Notes: generated by a model not told the origin, from the letters alone. A stretch of 52,118 nucleotides of DNA from Paraburkholderia phenoliruptrix (GCF_902859825.1 NZ_CADIKB010000039.1:1-52118); one strand, 5' to 3'. Positions 36,126 through 45,570 are shown, counted from the stretch's first letter. Numbers and translations: made by a program.

Positions 36126-39100
36126 ATGCGCTTGCAGACGGCTACGAGAGCGCGCGTGCTGCGGCGTGCGTGGATGTGGCTCGCCGGGCTCTGTCTGCTC
36201 GCTGCGGCGCAGTTGGCGGCCATCGCGCAGCCGTTCGGCGAACCCGCGGCACGGCAGACGGCCGGCGCCTTTCCGCAGCACATCACCGTCGGCGTCCTTG
36301 CAGACAACTGGCTGCCGTTCGACTCGCTGCAGGACGGCCGGCTGAGCGGAATGAGCGTCGATTACCTGCGCGCGCTCGTCGGGCCGGGCGTCGCGATCGA
36401 GCCCAAGGCCTATCCTGACATGCCGCAACTGATCGCCGCCGCATGCGCGGGCGAAGTGGATCTCGTGATGAGCCTCGCCCGCACCCCGGAGCGCGAGCGT
36501 TGCATCAGTTTCACGGCGCCGTATTTTCGCGCGTCGACGTCGGCGGTGGTCCGCCGCGACAGCGACATGTACGAGGGTCCGGCGCGCATTGCAGCGGCGT
36601 CCATTGCAATCGAGAAGGGCTTTGCGCTCGAGCGCTCCTTGCGCGAGCGCTTTCCGCATGCGCAGATCAGCGCGTTCACGTCGACGCACGCGGCGCTCGC
36701 CGCCGTCGCCCATGGCGATGCCGACGTCTATCTCGGCTTTACGCCTGCCGTCCAATATGCGCTCGCGACGGAGGAATTCCGCAATCTGCGCGTGGCATTC
36801 GAGGAAACCACCAAAAGCGCGGAGCTGCGTTTCGGTGTGCCGCGCAGCCGCGTCGCATTGCGCGACAACCTCGACCGCGCGCTGGCCTCCATGAATCAGG
36901 CCGACGAAACGGCGATTCGCGTGCACTGGCTTTCCGGCAATTTCGGCGTGAAGCCTGAGCTCGCCACTTCGCGTCTGGAACTCACGCAGCAGGAACGGGC
37001 CTGGCTGCGCTCGCTGCCGCCGTTGCAGGTCGGCTTCGACAGCAGTTGGCCGCCTTTCAGCTATATCGACACGTCCGGGAGCCCCGCCGGCGTGACCTCC
37101 GACTACCTCGCCTACCTGAGCCGCACGCTTGGCGTCGTGTTCAACCGCGCGCGGCAACCCGACTGGCCGAGCACGATCGAAGCCTTTCAGCGCGGCGAAC
37201 TTGCGGTCCTCACCACGGGATCGAGCAACGATCCACGCCTCGCGAAGGCGCGGCATACGCGCGCGTACGAGAGCTATCCACTCGTCATGGTCGGGCGCGA
37301 CGACGAGCCTGCTGCGCGTGCCCTCAGCGATTTCGCCGCGCGGCGCATCGTGGTGTCGTCGCATGTCGCCGGGGTCGACCCGCTCGCCTTTCAGCGCGTT
37401 CCGAAGGACCACGTGGTCATCGCGCCCAGCCTCGACGAGGCGCTGCGCATGGTGGCGTCCGGCGAGGCGGACGTGGTGGTGGAAAACGTAGCCGCCGTGG
37501 ACATCGTGCTCAAGCGCCAATACGCGGGCGTGCTGAAGATTCTCGGCACCGTCGGCGAATCGGACGCGCTCGACTTTGCCGTGCGCCCTGATCTGAGCCC
37601 GCTCGCCGGGCTGATCGACCGCGCGCTGCTGGCCATGCCGCCCGCCGAGAAACAGCGCATCCGGCAAAAATGGGTGACCGGCAATGCGGCCGGTGTGGGT
37701 ACATGGAGCGTTTCCGCGGTGCGTCTGCTGCCCGTGCTTATCGGCATCGGCGTGGCGTTGCTCGTTACGTTGCGCGCGTATCTGCTTCTGCAGCGCGAAG
37801 TGCGCCGCCGCAAGAAGACGGAGCGCGAACTCGCGCTGCAACTGAACTTCCAGGAAACCATGATGCAGATGGTGCCCTATCCGCTCGTCGCCAAAGACCT
37901 GCAAGGCCGCTATATCGCCGTCAATGGTGCATATGAAGAAGCGTGCGGGCTCGGCCGCGAGGCAGTTCTTGGGCGCACCACCATGGAGGTGCAGACGTGG
38001 GGCGAGGCCAACAGCCGCGTGCTCGACCAGATGCGGCTCGACTTGCTCGAAGGCGGCGACATGGCTCAGGTGGAGCTTCAGTTCGAGCGCAGTCCCGGCG
38101 ATGTGCGGCATGGCCTGTTCTGGACGAGCATCTGCCGCGGCAACGACGGCCAGCCGGTGTGTTCGCTCGGCACCATGGTCGACATCACCGATATCCGGCG
38201 CGCCGAAATGCGTGCGCGCGATACCGAGCGGCGGCTATTCGACGTCACGCGCTCGTTGCCGGCGGTGGTGTTCCAACTGCGACGCACGGCGGACGGCGCC
38301 TATTCGTTCCCCTACATCGGCGGTGCGCCAGGACTTCTGCTTCGCCAGGGGCGGAGGAGAGACGCTTGCCGCGAGCACGCCGACTTCGAACGCATCTGCG
38401 AAGAAGACCGTGCCTTTGTGATGGCCGAGCTCGAGCGTTCGGCGCGGCTGGAGACGCCCGTGCTGGTCGAATTTCGTCTCGGTCCCGAGCAGGAGTTCAA
38501 ATGGACCCGCGCGGAAGTGGTGCCGCGCCGCGAGGCGGACGGAAGCGTCGTGTGGAGCGGCTATTGGGTGGACGCGAGCGTCGAACATGCGCGTGCCGAG
38601 GAACTCGCTCGCGCGCGCGACGTCGCCGAGGCCGCTTCACGCGCCAAAGACGACTTCTTCGCAATGATGAGCCACGAAATCCGCACGCCGATGAACGGCG
38701 TGCTCGGCCTCGTCGAAGTGCTGGAGCGCACGCCGCTCAATGCGGACCAAGGCGAAATGCTCGGCATGATTCACGAGTCGGCGGGCGCGCTGCTGCAAAT
38801 TCTCGACGATCTGCTCGACTACTCGAAAATCGAGGCGGGGCGCCTGACCATCGAGGCGGAGCCCATCGACCTGCGCGAACTGGTTGACAACGCGGTGGGC
38901 CTGCTCGCCGGGCGCGCGCACGAGAAGGGTCTGAAAGTCCGCGTGGACATTGCCTCCGACGTCGCCGCCACGCTGCGCGGCGACAGCGTGAGGTTGCGGC
39001 AGGTGCTCTTCAACCTGCTCGGCAACGCGATCAAGTTCACGCCCGCGGGCCAGGTGGACGTGAGCGTGGCTGTCGTTGCGCAAACGAGTGAGCTTCAGAC

Positions 39101-40571
39101 GATCGAGGTGATCGTGGAAGACACCGGCATCGGCATTGCAGCCGATGTTCAGGCGAAACTGTTCGAGCCGTTCGTGCAGGCCGAATCTTCCACCACGCGC
39201 CGCTTCGGCGGTACCGGCCTCGGTTTGACCATTTGCCGCAAGCTGATCGAATTGATGAACGGCTCGCTCGCGCTGGAAAGCGAACCGGGCCGCGGCACAC
39301 GCATGACGGTGCGTCTCGGCATGCCGGTCGAGACGCGAGGCTATTCGGTGAACGGCTTGCGCGGCAGGCGCGGTCTCGTCGCGATCAACGACGCGCGAGT
39401 CGGCCAGGCGCTCGTCCATTTCGGGCAAGCGCTGGGGCTCGAACTGCGCCACATGCCTGCGGATGCTGTCGAACTGCGTTGCAGCGCCGCGCTCGGCGGC
39501 ATCGATCTGCTGTTCGTGAGCGAGGACGTGAGGTTGCCCGCCAACGTTAGACACAGCGTGCGGGTCATATCGCTCACGGAAAAAGCGAAGCCCACCGGTT
39601 ACCGCATTCTCGAAGACAATGTGCGCCTCAGCATCAATCCAATCTCGTGGCGCGGGCTCGGGGCGGCGTGCGCGGCGGCCATGACGGGGCTTCAGTCCGT
39701 GCCGGCGCCGTCGGCCGGGATGCCGCGACCTGAGCGGATCACCGCGCCGCCGGACCGCGAGCGGGCCATCGCGAGCGGCCGGCTGATCCTTGTCGCTGAA
39801 GATCATCCGGTGAATCAGGAGCTGATTCGGCATCAGCTGGCGCTGCTCGGTTTCGCGTGCGACGTCGCCAACGACGGCGCCGAAGCGCTGGCCGCGCTCG
39901 AACACACGAGTTATGGATGCCTGATCACCGACTGCCATATGCCGAACGTGTCCGGCTACGAGTTGACGCGTCGCATCCGCGAGCGCGAGCGCGAGCAGGG
40001 CGGCGCGCAGCGTCTGCCGATTCTCGGCGTGACCGCGAACACCGCGCCCGAAGACTTGCGCCTGTGTCGCGAAGCGGGCATGGACGAGAGTCTCATCAAG
40101 CCGACGCGCCTAGCCACGCTGCGCGAGTATCTGAGCCGCTGGTTCGGCACGGACAGCGCGTGGCAGGCCGCGCCGGCCGAGACCGCCGACGCAGCTGACA
40201 TTGCCGGGTCGTCGGCAAAGGCCGCTGATCCGTTCGTCCCCGTCGACCTCGGTCAGATGACGCAACTGTGGGGCAGCGAATCCACGGTGAAGGCGTTGCT
40301 CGATTCGTTCGTCTCTTCCGTGCGCGAAGACATTCAGTCGCTCGCGCCGTTGCTCGAGAACATGGACGGGGTCCGCGTGCGCGAGTGGCTTCATCGCGTG
40401 GCGGGAGCAGCGAGCGTGCTGCAGTATCCGCCGCTGATCAGCGCGCTGGACGACTATCGCCGCCTGATCCTCCGTTCCCCGGAGCGCACGCGCCGCGACG
40501 GACTGGCGCTCATCGACAGATGCAACGCGATGCTCGACGGCATCGAGCAGCAAGCCGCGTTGCTCGCCTGA
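36126..40571 (+). CDS. BvgS/EvgS-like hybrid sensor histidine kinase
   Basis: A 1481-residue unorthodox kinase. Order: signal or anchor helix (about 14-34); two periplasmic solute-binding domains of bacterial family 3 (about 52-275 and 296-510); membrane helix (532-555); PAS (572-690); a second PAS-like domain (698-820); HisKA with phospho-His850 (MMSHEIRTPMNG); HATPase (about 945-1075; GGTGLGLTICRKL); a receiver-like domain without the acidic pair (about 1085-1200); a full receiver (1218-1335, Asp1269 in LITDCHMP); Hpt with His1423 (WLHRVAGAAS). This matches BvgS/EvgS, where periplasmic Venus-flytrap domains control a His-Asp-His relay. In-frame TTG (36093) and GTG (36105) starts, the first overlapping the aquaporin stop, are possible. 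Confidence 0.93.
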   Translation: MRLQTATRARVLRRAWMWLAGLCLLAAAQLAAIAQPFGEPAARQTAGAFPQHITVGVLADNWLPFDSLQDGRLSGMSVDYLRALVGPGVAIEPKAYPDMPQLIAAACAGEVDLVMSLARTPERERCISFTAPYFRASTSAVVRRDSDMYEGPARIAAASIAIEKGFALERSLRERFPHAQISAFTSTHAALAAVAHGDADVYLGFTPAVQYALATEEFRNLRVAFEETTKSAELRFGVPRSRVALRDNLDRALASMNQADETAIRVHWLSGNFGVKPELATSRLELTQQERAWLRSLPPLQVGFDSSWPPFSYIDTSGSPAGVTSDYLAYLSRTLGVVFNRARQPDWPSTIEAFQRGELAVLTTGSSNDPRLAKARHTRAYESYPLVMVGRDDEPAARALSDFAARRIVVSSHVAGVDPLAFQRVPKDHVVIAPSLDEALRMVASGEADVVVENVAAVDIVLKRQYAGVLKILGTVGESDALDFAVRPDLSPLAGLIDRALLAMPPAEKQRIRQKWVTGNAAGVGTWSVSAVRLLPVLIGIGVALLVTLRAYLLLQREVRRRKKTERELALQLNFQETMMQMVPYPLVAKDLQGRYIAVNGAYEEACGLGREAVLGRTTMEVQTWGEANSRVLDQMRLDLLEGGDMAQVELQFERSPGDVRHGLFWTSICRGNDGQPVCSLGTMVDITDIRRAEMRARDTERRLFDVTRSLPAVVFQLRRTADGAYSFPYIGGAPGLLLRQGRRRDACREHADFERICEEDRAFVMAELERSARLETPVLVEFRLGPEQEFKWTRAEVVPRREADGSVVWSGYWVDASVEHARAEELARARDVAEAASRAKDDFFAMMSHEIRTPMNGVLGLVEVLERTPLNADQGEMLGMIHESAGALLQILDDLLDYSKIEAGRLTIEAEPIDLRELVDNAVGLLAGRAHEKGLKVRVDIASDVAATLRGDSVRLRQVLFNLLGNAIKFTPAGQVDVSVAVVAQTSELQTIEVIVEDTGIGIAADVQAKLFEPFVQAESSTTRRFGGTGLGLTICRKLIELMNGSLALESEPGRGTRMTVRLGMPVETRGYSVNGLRGRRGLVAINDARVGQALVHFGQALGLELRHMPADAVELRCSAALGGIDLLFVSEDVRLPANVRHSVRVISLTEKAKPTGYRILEDNVRLSINPISWRGLGAACAAAMTGLQSVPAPSAGMPRPERITAPPDRERAIASGRLILVAEDHPVNQELIRHQLALLGFACDVANDGAEALAALEHTSYGCLITDCHMPNVSGYELTRRIREREREQGGAQRLPILGVTANTAPEDLRLCREAGMDESLIKPTRLATLREYLSRWFGTDSAWQAAPAETADAADIAGSSAKAADPFVPVDLGQMTQLWGSESTVKALLDSFVSSVREDIQSLAPLLENMDGVRVREWLHRVAGAASVLQYPPLISALDDYRRLILRSPERTRRDGLALIDRCNAMLDGIEQQAALLA

Positions 40572-40630
40572 TCGTTTCGCTCCCTGCGGAGACTCGCATG
40601 CTCGCGACAACCCTCCGTCAACCGCATTGC

Positions 40631-40656
40631 AATGAAGCGGGGCAATGAAGCGGGGC
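40631..40656. repeat. Tandem 13-bp duplication
   Basis: AATGAAGCGGGGC occurs twice in a row (40631-40643 and 40644-40656), just past the kinase gene. Confidence 0.85.
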
Positions 40657-40670
40657 AAAAAACCCAGGCG

Positions 40671-40768
40671 AAAAAAAACGCGGCCGAAGCCGCGTTAAAG
40701 ATTTGGAGACATCCCTCGATGAAGGAGTCACTTCTCGCGAGCCCAAAGCATACCCGGGATCGCGCGGA
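40671..40768 (-). ncRNA. Candidate small RNA
   Basis: No gene ends here on the minus strand, yet it carries a strong intrinsic terminator: stem AACGCGGC/GCCGCGTT (40677-40696) with a four-base loop, then eight T. About 98 bases upstream is a promoter-like pair: TTGAAA (40803-40798) and TGTAAT (40780-40775), spaced by exactly 17. Between them a hairpin (GAC-UCC/GGA-U-GUC) and CUCC motifs occur, including CUCCUUC, similar to the 16S rRNA anti-Shine-Dalgarno sequence. No ORF of useful size is present. The start is estimated from the -10 position. Confidence 0.55.
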
Positions 40769-40774
40769 TAATTC

Positions 40775-40803
40775 ATTACAGAATTTGCAAATAACCGTTT
40801 CAA
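40775..40803 (-). promoter_or_regulatory. Sigma-70-type promoter for the candidate small RNA
   Basis: TTGAAA-N17-TGTAAT on the minus strand: five of six matches at each hexamer and ideal spacing, ending in a terminator about 100 bases on. Confidence 0.55.
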
Positions 40804-40963
40804 AAGCTCGCAACAGGCGCGCCAAGCAGCGCGCCGCCACGCAGACGTCGACGCGCTTTCCACGGCCGACGTGCTCCGACGTTTTGCACTAGTATGTGAT
40901 GGCTTCGCCGCCGGCCCACAGGTCGATGGGTCGGCGCTGGGGCGCAACCAGTCGGAGAAGACC

Positions 40964-41398
40964 ATGATCACGCTAAAAAAACTGAATCTGGCGGTGGCTG
41001 TGTGGGCGGCAATGGCGGGTGTGGCGTTTGCGGACACCGTCGCATTGAAGGCAGACCTCGAACCTTCCAGCGAAGTGCCGCCTCGTGTGAGTCACGGGCA
41101 CGGCGCGCTGAATGCAACTTTTGACACGTCGACGAAATCGCTGCAATGGACGGTCAGCTACGAAGGGCTGAGCGGCCCGGTAACAGCCGCGCATTTCCAC
41201 GGCCCGGCGCCCGTGGGGCAAAACGCGAAAGTGCAGGTGCCCATCGACAAGAACGCGCTCGCGAGTCCGATTAAAGGCTCGGCTGCGCTCAGCGAACAGC
41301 AGGTCACCGACCTGATGGCGGGTCAGTGGTACTTCAACATTCATACCGCGCAAAATCCAACCGGTGAAATTCGCGGGCAGGTCTTGCCGGCAAACTGA
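40964..41398 (+). CDS. Exported CHRD-domain protein
   Basis: A 144-residue secreted protein: signal peptide (about 1-23, cut after AFA) and one CHRD domain. The domain shows LEPSSEVPP, the HFHGPA motif and the closing NIHTAQNPTGEIRGQV, all standard for the family. CHRD domains are named after chordin; their role in bacteria is unclear. GGAGAAG precedes the ATG. It appears to be a single-gene unit. Confidence 0.9.
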   Translation: MITLKKLNLAVAVWAAMAGVAFADTVALKADLEPSSEVPPRVSHGHGALNATFDTSTKSLQWTVSYEGLSGPVTAAHFHGPAPVGQNAKVQVPIDKNALASPIKGSAALSEQQVTDLMAGQWYFNIHTAQNPTGEIRGQVLPAN

Positions 41399-41547
41399 CA
41401 CGTCCGGAAAAATCGCAAGAGTCGCGCCGCGCCGCGTGTTTAGCGCGCGCCGCGGCCGCGGCTTTTTCGAGATTAGAAGCCGCCGTCCACCGGCGCTGCG
41501 GTCAACGCACGTACCATGAGGGGACATTTCCGAAGGAGCATGTCCCG

Positions 41548-42510
41548 ATGAGTTGGCAAAGCGCACTCGCGTGCTGGTTTTTGCGCAGGCAGTTTCGCCC
41601 TCGAACGCTACATCCGCAGATCGACGTGAACAAGGCGCGCGCATTGACGGCAAAGCGCGTCTGGTCGCCGGATGTGCCGCGCGGCTGGCGTCTGCGGCAG
41701 CTGAATGGCGCCGACGGCGAGCCGCGCGGAGAATGGATTGAGCGCGTGGGCGCCGAGCCCGCAGCCGGCCCGCAAGCCACGGTGTTGTACTGCCACGGCG
41801 GCGGCTATTACTTCTGCTCGCCGCGAACCCATCGGTCGATCGTGTTCGGCCTCGCCACGCGTGCAAACGCGCCGGTCTTTTCGCTGGACTACCGCCTCGC
41901 GCCCGAGCACCGTTTTCCTGCCGCGCTCGACGATGCAACCGCCGCCTATCGCCAGTTGATCGCCGACGGCACGCCGCCGCGGTCCATTGTCATTGCAGGC
42001 GATTCCGCGGGCGGCGGCCTTGCGCTCGCGGCGCTCGTCGCGCTGCGCGACGCGGGCGACCCGCTGCCCGCGGGCGCGCTGCTGTTCTCGCCGTGGACGG
42101 ATCTCGCGGCAACAGGCGCAAGCATTGTCGAGAACGATGGCGCCGATCCGATGTTCAGCGGTCCGGCAATCGCGCGAGCCGCCAGGGTCTATCTCGGCGA
42201 TATGCCGGCCACGCATCCGTATGCGTCGCCGGTTTACGCGGATTTGCGCGGCTTGCCGCCGCTTTTCATGATGGCGGGCAGCACCGAAGTCCTGCTCGAC
42301 GACTCGCGGCGCGTCGCGGCCAACGCGCGCGCGGCGGGCGTCGATTGCGAACTCGAGGTCTGGAACAAGATGCCGCACGTGTGGCCGCTGTTCACGCCGT
42401 TCATCCCCGAGGCGAATCGCGCGCTCGACCGCGGCGCCGCCTTCATCCGGCGCTCGACGAGTCGCGCCGCCCATGCCGCTCAGACGTCGAGCGCGACGTC
42501 GATCGTCTGA
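41548..42510 (+). CDS. Alpha/beta hydrolase, hormone-sensitive-lipase-type esterase
   Basis: A 320-residue hydrolase of esterase family IV. The oxyanion motif HGGGYYFCSP lies near 92-101 and the nucleophile serine is in GDSAGGG (near 150). A catalytic acid in the VLLDDSRR region and the His of KMPHVWPLF (near 275) complete the triad. The substrate is probably a short-chain ester. GGAG lies upstream of the ATG. Its last 31 bases overlap the end of the convergent EcsC-family gene. Confidence 0.9.
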   Translation: MSWQSALACWFLRRQFRPRTLHPQIDVNKARALTAKRVWSPDVPRGWRLRQLNGADGEPRGEWIERVGAEPAAGPQATVLYCHGGGYYFCSPRTHRSIVFGLATRANAPVFSLDYRLAPEHRFPAALDDATAAYRQLIADGTPPRSIVIAGDSAGGGLALAALVALRDAGDPLPAGALLFSPWTDLAATGASIVENDGADPMFSGPAIARAARVYLGDMPATHPYASPVYADLRGLPPLFMMAGSTEVLLDDSRRVAANARAAGVDCELEVWNKMPHVWPLFTPFIPEANRALDRGAAFIRRSTSRAAHAAQTSSATSIV

Positions 42511-43322
42511 TACGCGGCCTTGACGGTCTCTTCGCCGTACTGCCGTTCGAGCCGCCGCACGGTGAAATGGCCGTGCGCGACCTGCTGGAAGTGGTCGATG
42601 AACACCGTGTTGACCATTGCGCCGAGCACCGCGCCGATCGCCGGAATGGACTTCGCGGCGATCTGCTCGCTGACCTGCACGGAGAAGCGCGCGGCGATCG
42701 TGTTGACGAGGCGCAGCAGGGCAGCGGAGCCGTGCGTGGTGAAACCCTTCGTCGCGACTTCGGACGACGCTTTCGATACCGCCTGCGCAAGCGCGCCGCG
42801 CATGATGAAGTAGCCGTAGTCGGCGTCGTCGTCCGCGGTGGAGGTGCCGCCCATGCCCAGCACCGTCAGGCACTGGAGCTGCGTGTCGATCGACTTCAGG
42901 TCCTCGCCTTCGCTACGCGCCACGTCGCAAATCGAGCGGAACATCAGCGTCGTCGTGACCGGCAACTCGACGGGCAGCGCGAAGAGGCCGAACGCGCCGC
43001 CGGCCGCGCCGGTAGTGGCCACCGCGAATTTATGCAGCAGGTTGCTCGGCTTCTCGGGCGTGACGAGCGACGAACCGCCGTCGCGCCGGCCGAGCGTGCG
43101 CAGCGCGATGGACAGGCACTTGCGCAGCGCCAGTTCCGTCGCGTCCGCAACCTTTTCGTTGGCGAACGCGGGCATGCGCGCAATCAGCTTCTCCAACGGC
43201 GCACCGACGATGCTCGCCAGTTTCATCGTCAGCGCGGGGCTTTCCAATTCGTGTTTCGCGCGGCGCAGCGCGGCCAGGTCTTCTTCCGACAAGGATTGTG
43301 CTATGAGCGAACTCGGCTCCAT
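42480..43322 (-). CDS. EcsC-family protein
   Basis: A 280-residue protein resembling EcsC of Bacillus. It has a hydrophobic glycine-rich segment (TTGAAGGAFGLFALPVELPVTTTLMFRSI split over about 103-133) and a conserved C-terminal IPAIGAVLGAMVNTVFIDHF stretch. The molecular function of the family is not established; weak membrane association is likely. GGAGG precedes the ATG at MEPSSL, which decides the start over a longer frame. Confidence 0.85.
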   Translation of the reverse strand: MEPSSLIAQSLSEEDLAALRRAKHELESPALTMKLASIVGAPLEKLIARMPAFANEKVADATELALRKCLSIALRTLGRRDGGSSLVTPEKPSNLLHKFAVATTGAAGGAFGLFALPVELPVTTTLMFRSICDVARSEGEDLKSIDTQLQCLTVLGMGGTSTADDDADYGYFIMRGALAQAVSKASSEVATKGFTTHGSAALLRLVNTIAARFSVQVSEQIAAKSIPAIGAVLGAMVNTVFIDHFQQVAHGHFTVRRLERQYGEETVKAAYQTIDVALDV

Positions 43323-43461
43323 GTGCCTCCCTGGCGTCAGGTGAAATGCATTCTTCAGTCGAGCGAGGCGCGGCGTAGCGCTTTTCGACGTCCTGCTTAG
43401 AGCCCGCCTGCGTGGTATGATTCCCAAATCGTTTGACGGGTCAACTGTTGCTACATCAAAA

Positions 43462-45057
43462 ATGGCTGTCCATACCGCTGCCCATCATTCGAGTGGGCAA
43501 GTCTTGCCGTTCCGGGAATCGCTGCTGGCGATGCTCGGCATCTCCTTCGTCACCATGCTGGTCGCGCTCGACCAGACGGTGGTCGGCACCGCGCTTCCCA
43601 CCATCGTTGCCGAACTCAAGGGTTTCGAGCTCTATGCGTGGGTGGCCACGTCGTATCTGCTGACTTCGGTGATTACCGTGCCGATCTTCGGGCGGCTCGG
43701 CGATTACTACGGGCGCAAGCCGTTCGTGATTGCGTCCATCGTGGTGTTCACGGGCGCGTCGGTGCTTTGCGGCGTCGCCAACAACATGCTGTTCCTGGTG
43801 CTCGCGCGCGGCCTGCAAGGCATCGGCGGCGGCATGCTGGTCGGCACCGCGTTTGCCTGCATTCCGGACCTCTTTCCGGATTCGGTCGTGCGTTTGCGCT
43901 GGCAGGTGCTGATGAGCTCGGCGTTCGGCATTGCGAATGCCGTCGGGCCGTCGCTCGGCGGCTTCCTGACTCAGTACTACGGCTGGCGCTCGGTCTTTTA
44001 CGTGAATCTGCCGGTCGGCATCCTGTCGCTGTTTTTCGTCTGGCGCTTCCTGCCGCATCTGCGGCACGTCGAACATACAGGCAAAATGCGGCTCGACTGG
44101 CCCGGCGCCGCGCTGATCGCCGTGGCGCTCGGCTCGCTGCAACTGTTCGTCGAATTGCTGCCGAAACATGGGCTCACATTGGGCGCGTGCGCGCTGCTCG
44201 CGCTGAGCGTCGCTTCGGCGTATGCGCTGTGGCAGTGGGAAAAGCGTTGCCCCACGGCGATTCTTCCCGTCGACATGTTCCGCAACCAGAGCCTCGCCGC
44301 GCTTTTCACGCTCGCGGTGCTCGGCGGCTTCACGATGTTCTCGCTGCTCTTTTACGCGCCGCTGCTGTTCCAGGGCGGCTTCGGCATGTCGCCGAAAGAA
44401 GCCGGTGTAGTGATCACGCCGCTCGTCGTGTTCATCACGATCGGCAGTATCGCCAACGGCCGCGTGGTGTCGCGCGTGCGTAATCCGAATCTGATGCTGT
44501 ACGTCGGCTTTGCGCTGGTTGCGCTGTCGTGCCTCGGCGTGGTGGTGGCCACGCGCTCCATGCCGCATTGGCTGCTCATGTCCTTCATGGTGCTCGGCGG
44601 CCTCGGCCTCGGTTTCGTCATGCCGAACCTCACGATCTTCGCGCAACAGACAGCCGGCCGGGAGCATCTCGGCATCGCAACCGCGCTGCTGCAGTCTCTG
44701 CGGATGATCGGTGGCATGATCGGCACCGCGCTTACCGGAACGCTCGTCAGCCATATGTACGCGAGCGGCGTGCGCAGCACGCTCGAAAGCGATCACGCGT
44801 CGCAATGGTTCGGCGACCTCGGCGATCCGCAGATTCTGATCAACCACGAAGCGCAAGCCAGCCTGCTCGGCCAGTTGGCGCACGCGGGCCATAATGGCGC
44901 AATGCTTCTCGAGACGGCGCGCGAGACGCTGGTCGCCGCGATCCATTTTGGTCTTGCGATGGCGGCCATCGTCGCGGTCGTGTCGGTATGGCAAAGCCGC
45001 CGTGTTCCGCCGATCAAGCTCCAGCGCAAGCTCGAGCCGGTGATCCACGCGGATTGA
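43462..45057 (+). CDS. DHA2-family (EmrB/QacA-type) drug exporter
   Basis: A 531-residue MFS transporter with about 14 membrane helices. Motif D1 (VALDQTVVGTALPTI) near the N-terminus, the loop motif FGRLGDYYGRKP, and motif C GPSLGGFLTQYYGWRSVFYVN identify the DHA2 drug:proton antiporters. The start at MAVHTAAH is chosen by family resemblance; an in-frame ATG lies 45 bases upstream and neither has a clear ribosome-binding site. A MarR regulator follows after 28 bases, probably in the same operon. Confidence 0.92.
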   Translation: MAVHTAAHHSSGQVLPFRESLLAMLGISFVTMLVALDQTVVGTALPTIVAELKGFELYAWVATSYLLTSVITVPIFGRLGDYYGRKPFVIASIVVFTGASVLCGVANNMLFLVLARGLQGIGGGMLVGTAFACIPDLFPDSVVRLRWQVLMSSAFGIANAVGPSLGGFLTQYYGWRSVFYVNLPVGILSLFFVWRFLPHLRHVEHTGKMRLDWPGAALIAVALGSLQLFVELLPKHGLTLGACALLALSVASAYALWQWEKRCPTAILPVDMFRNQSLAALFTLAVLGGFTMFSLLFYAPLLFQGGFGMSPKEAGVVITPLVVFITIGSIANGRVVSRVRNPNLMLYVGFALVALSCLGVVVATRSMPHWLLMSFMVLGGLGLGFVMPNLTIFAQQTAGREHLGIATALLQSLRMIGGMIGTALTGTLVSHMYASGVRSTLESDHASQWFGDLGDPQILINHEAQASLLGQLAHAGHNGAMLLETARETLVAAIHFGLAMAAIVAVVSVWQSRRVPPIKLQRKLEPVIHAD

Positions 45058-45085
45058 TTTTCGATTTCAGCGATACATAACCCTT

Positions 45086-45556
45086 ATGGAAGAACAGGAC
45101 CGCGTCGCCGTCATGCAGCAGTTCGGCCGCACCTATCGTGCGTTCATGTCGGCCTTCGAGGCGCAAGTCGGCCACCCGTTGCCGCGCTGGCGCATCATGC
45201 TCGCGCTGCATGAGCAGGCGGGCGAGTCGTCGCAGAAGCGGCTTGTCGAGCAATTGCGGGTCGATCCCGGCGCGCTGACTCGCCAGTTAAAAGCGCTCGA
45301 AGGGCTCGGCTGGGTCGCGCGCAGCATGGATTCGCGCGATAACCGCGTGACCAATGTGCGCCTGACCGAAGCGGGTCTGTCCGCCACCGAAGCGAGCCTG
45401 CCGCGCCGCAACGCGTTCCTGCATGACACGATGGCCGCGCTGCCAGACGACGCGCTCTGCGCCTTGTCAGGCGCGTTGAAAATGCTCGAAGCGAGAATCG
45501 GCGAAGTGGTGTCGGCGGCTAACGTCGAAGAAACGGCCGGAGAAAAGCTGGGCTAA
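45086..45556 (+). CDS. MarR-family transcriptional regulator
   Basis: A 156-residue winged-helix regulator of the MarR type: recognition helix region VDPGALTRQLKALEGLGWV (about 56-74), wing with SMDSRDNRVTNVRLTEAG, and dimerising helices at both ends. It likely represses the exporter gene upstream and responds to a phenolic or drug-like ligand. It is followed by a tandem-repeat region. Confidence 0.92.
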   Translation: MEEQDRVAVMQQFGRTYRAFMSAFEAQVGHPLPRWRIMLALHEQAGESSQKRLVEQLRVDPGALTRQLKALEGLGWVARSMDSRDNRVTNVRLTEAGLSATEASLPRRNAFLHDTMAALPDDALCALSGALKMLEARIGEVVSAANVEETAGEKLG

Positions 45557-45570
45557 GCGGTGGCGAGACG

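Noticed and set aside
40618..41037. 139-residue minus-strand ORF after the kinase gene as the owner of the minus-strand terminator
   Set aside because: It overlaps the signal-peptide region of the CHRD gene, runs past the terminator, and has no recognisable sequence; a small RNA explains the terminator better.
43456..45048. 530-residue ORF antisense to the DHA2 exporter
   Set aside because: Charged, low-complexity shadow with no motif; the sense frame has all DHA2 motifs.
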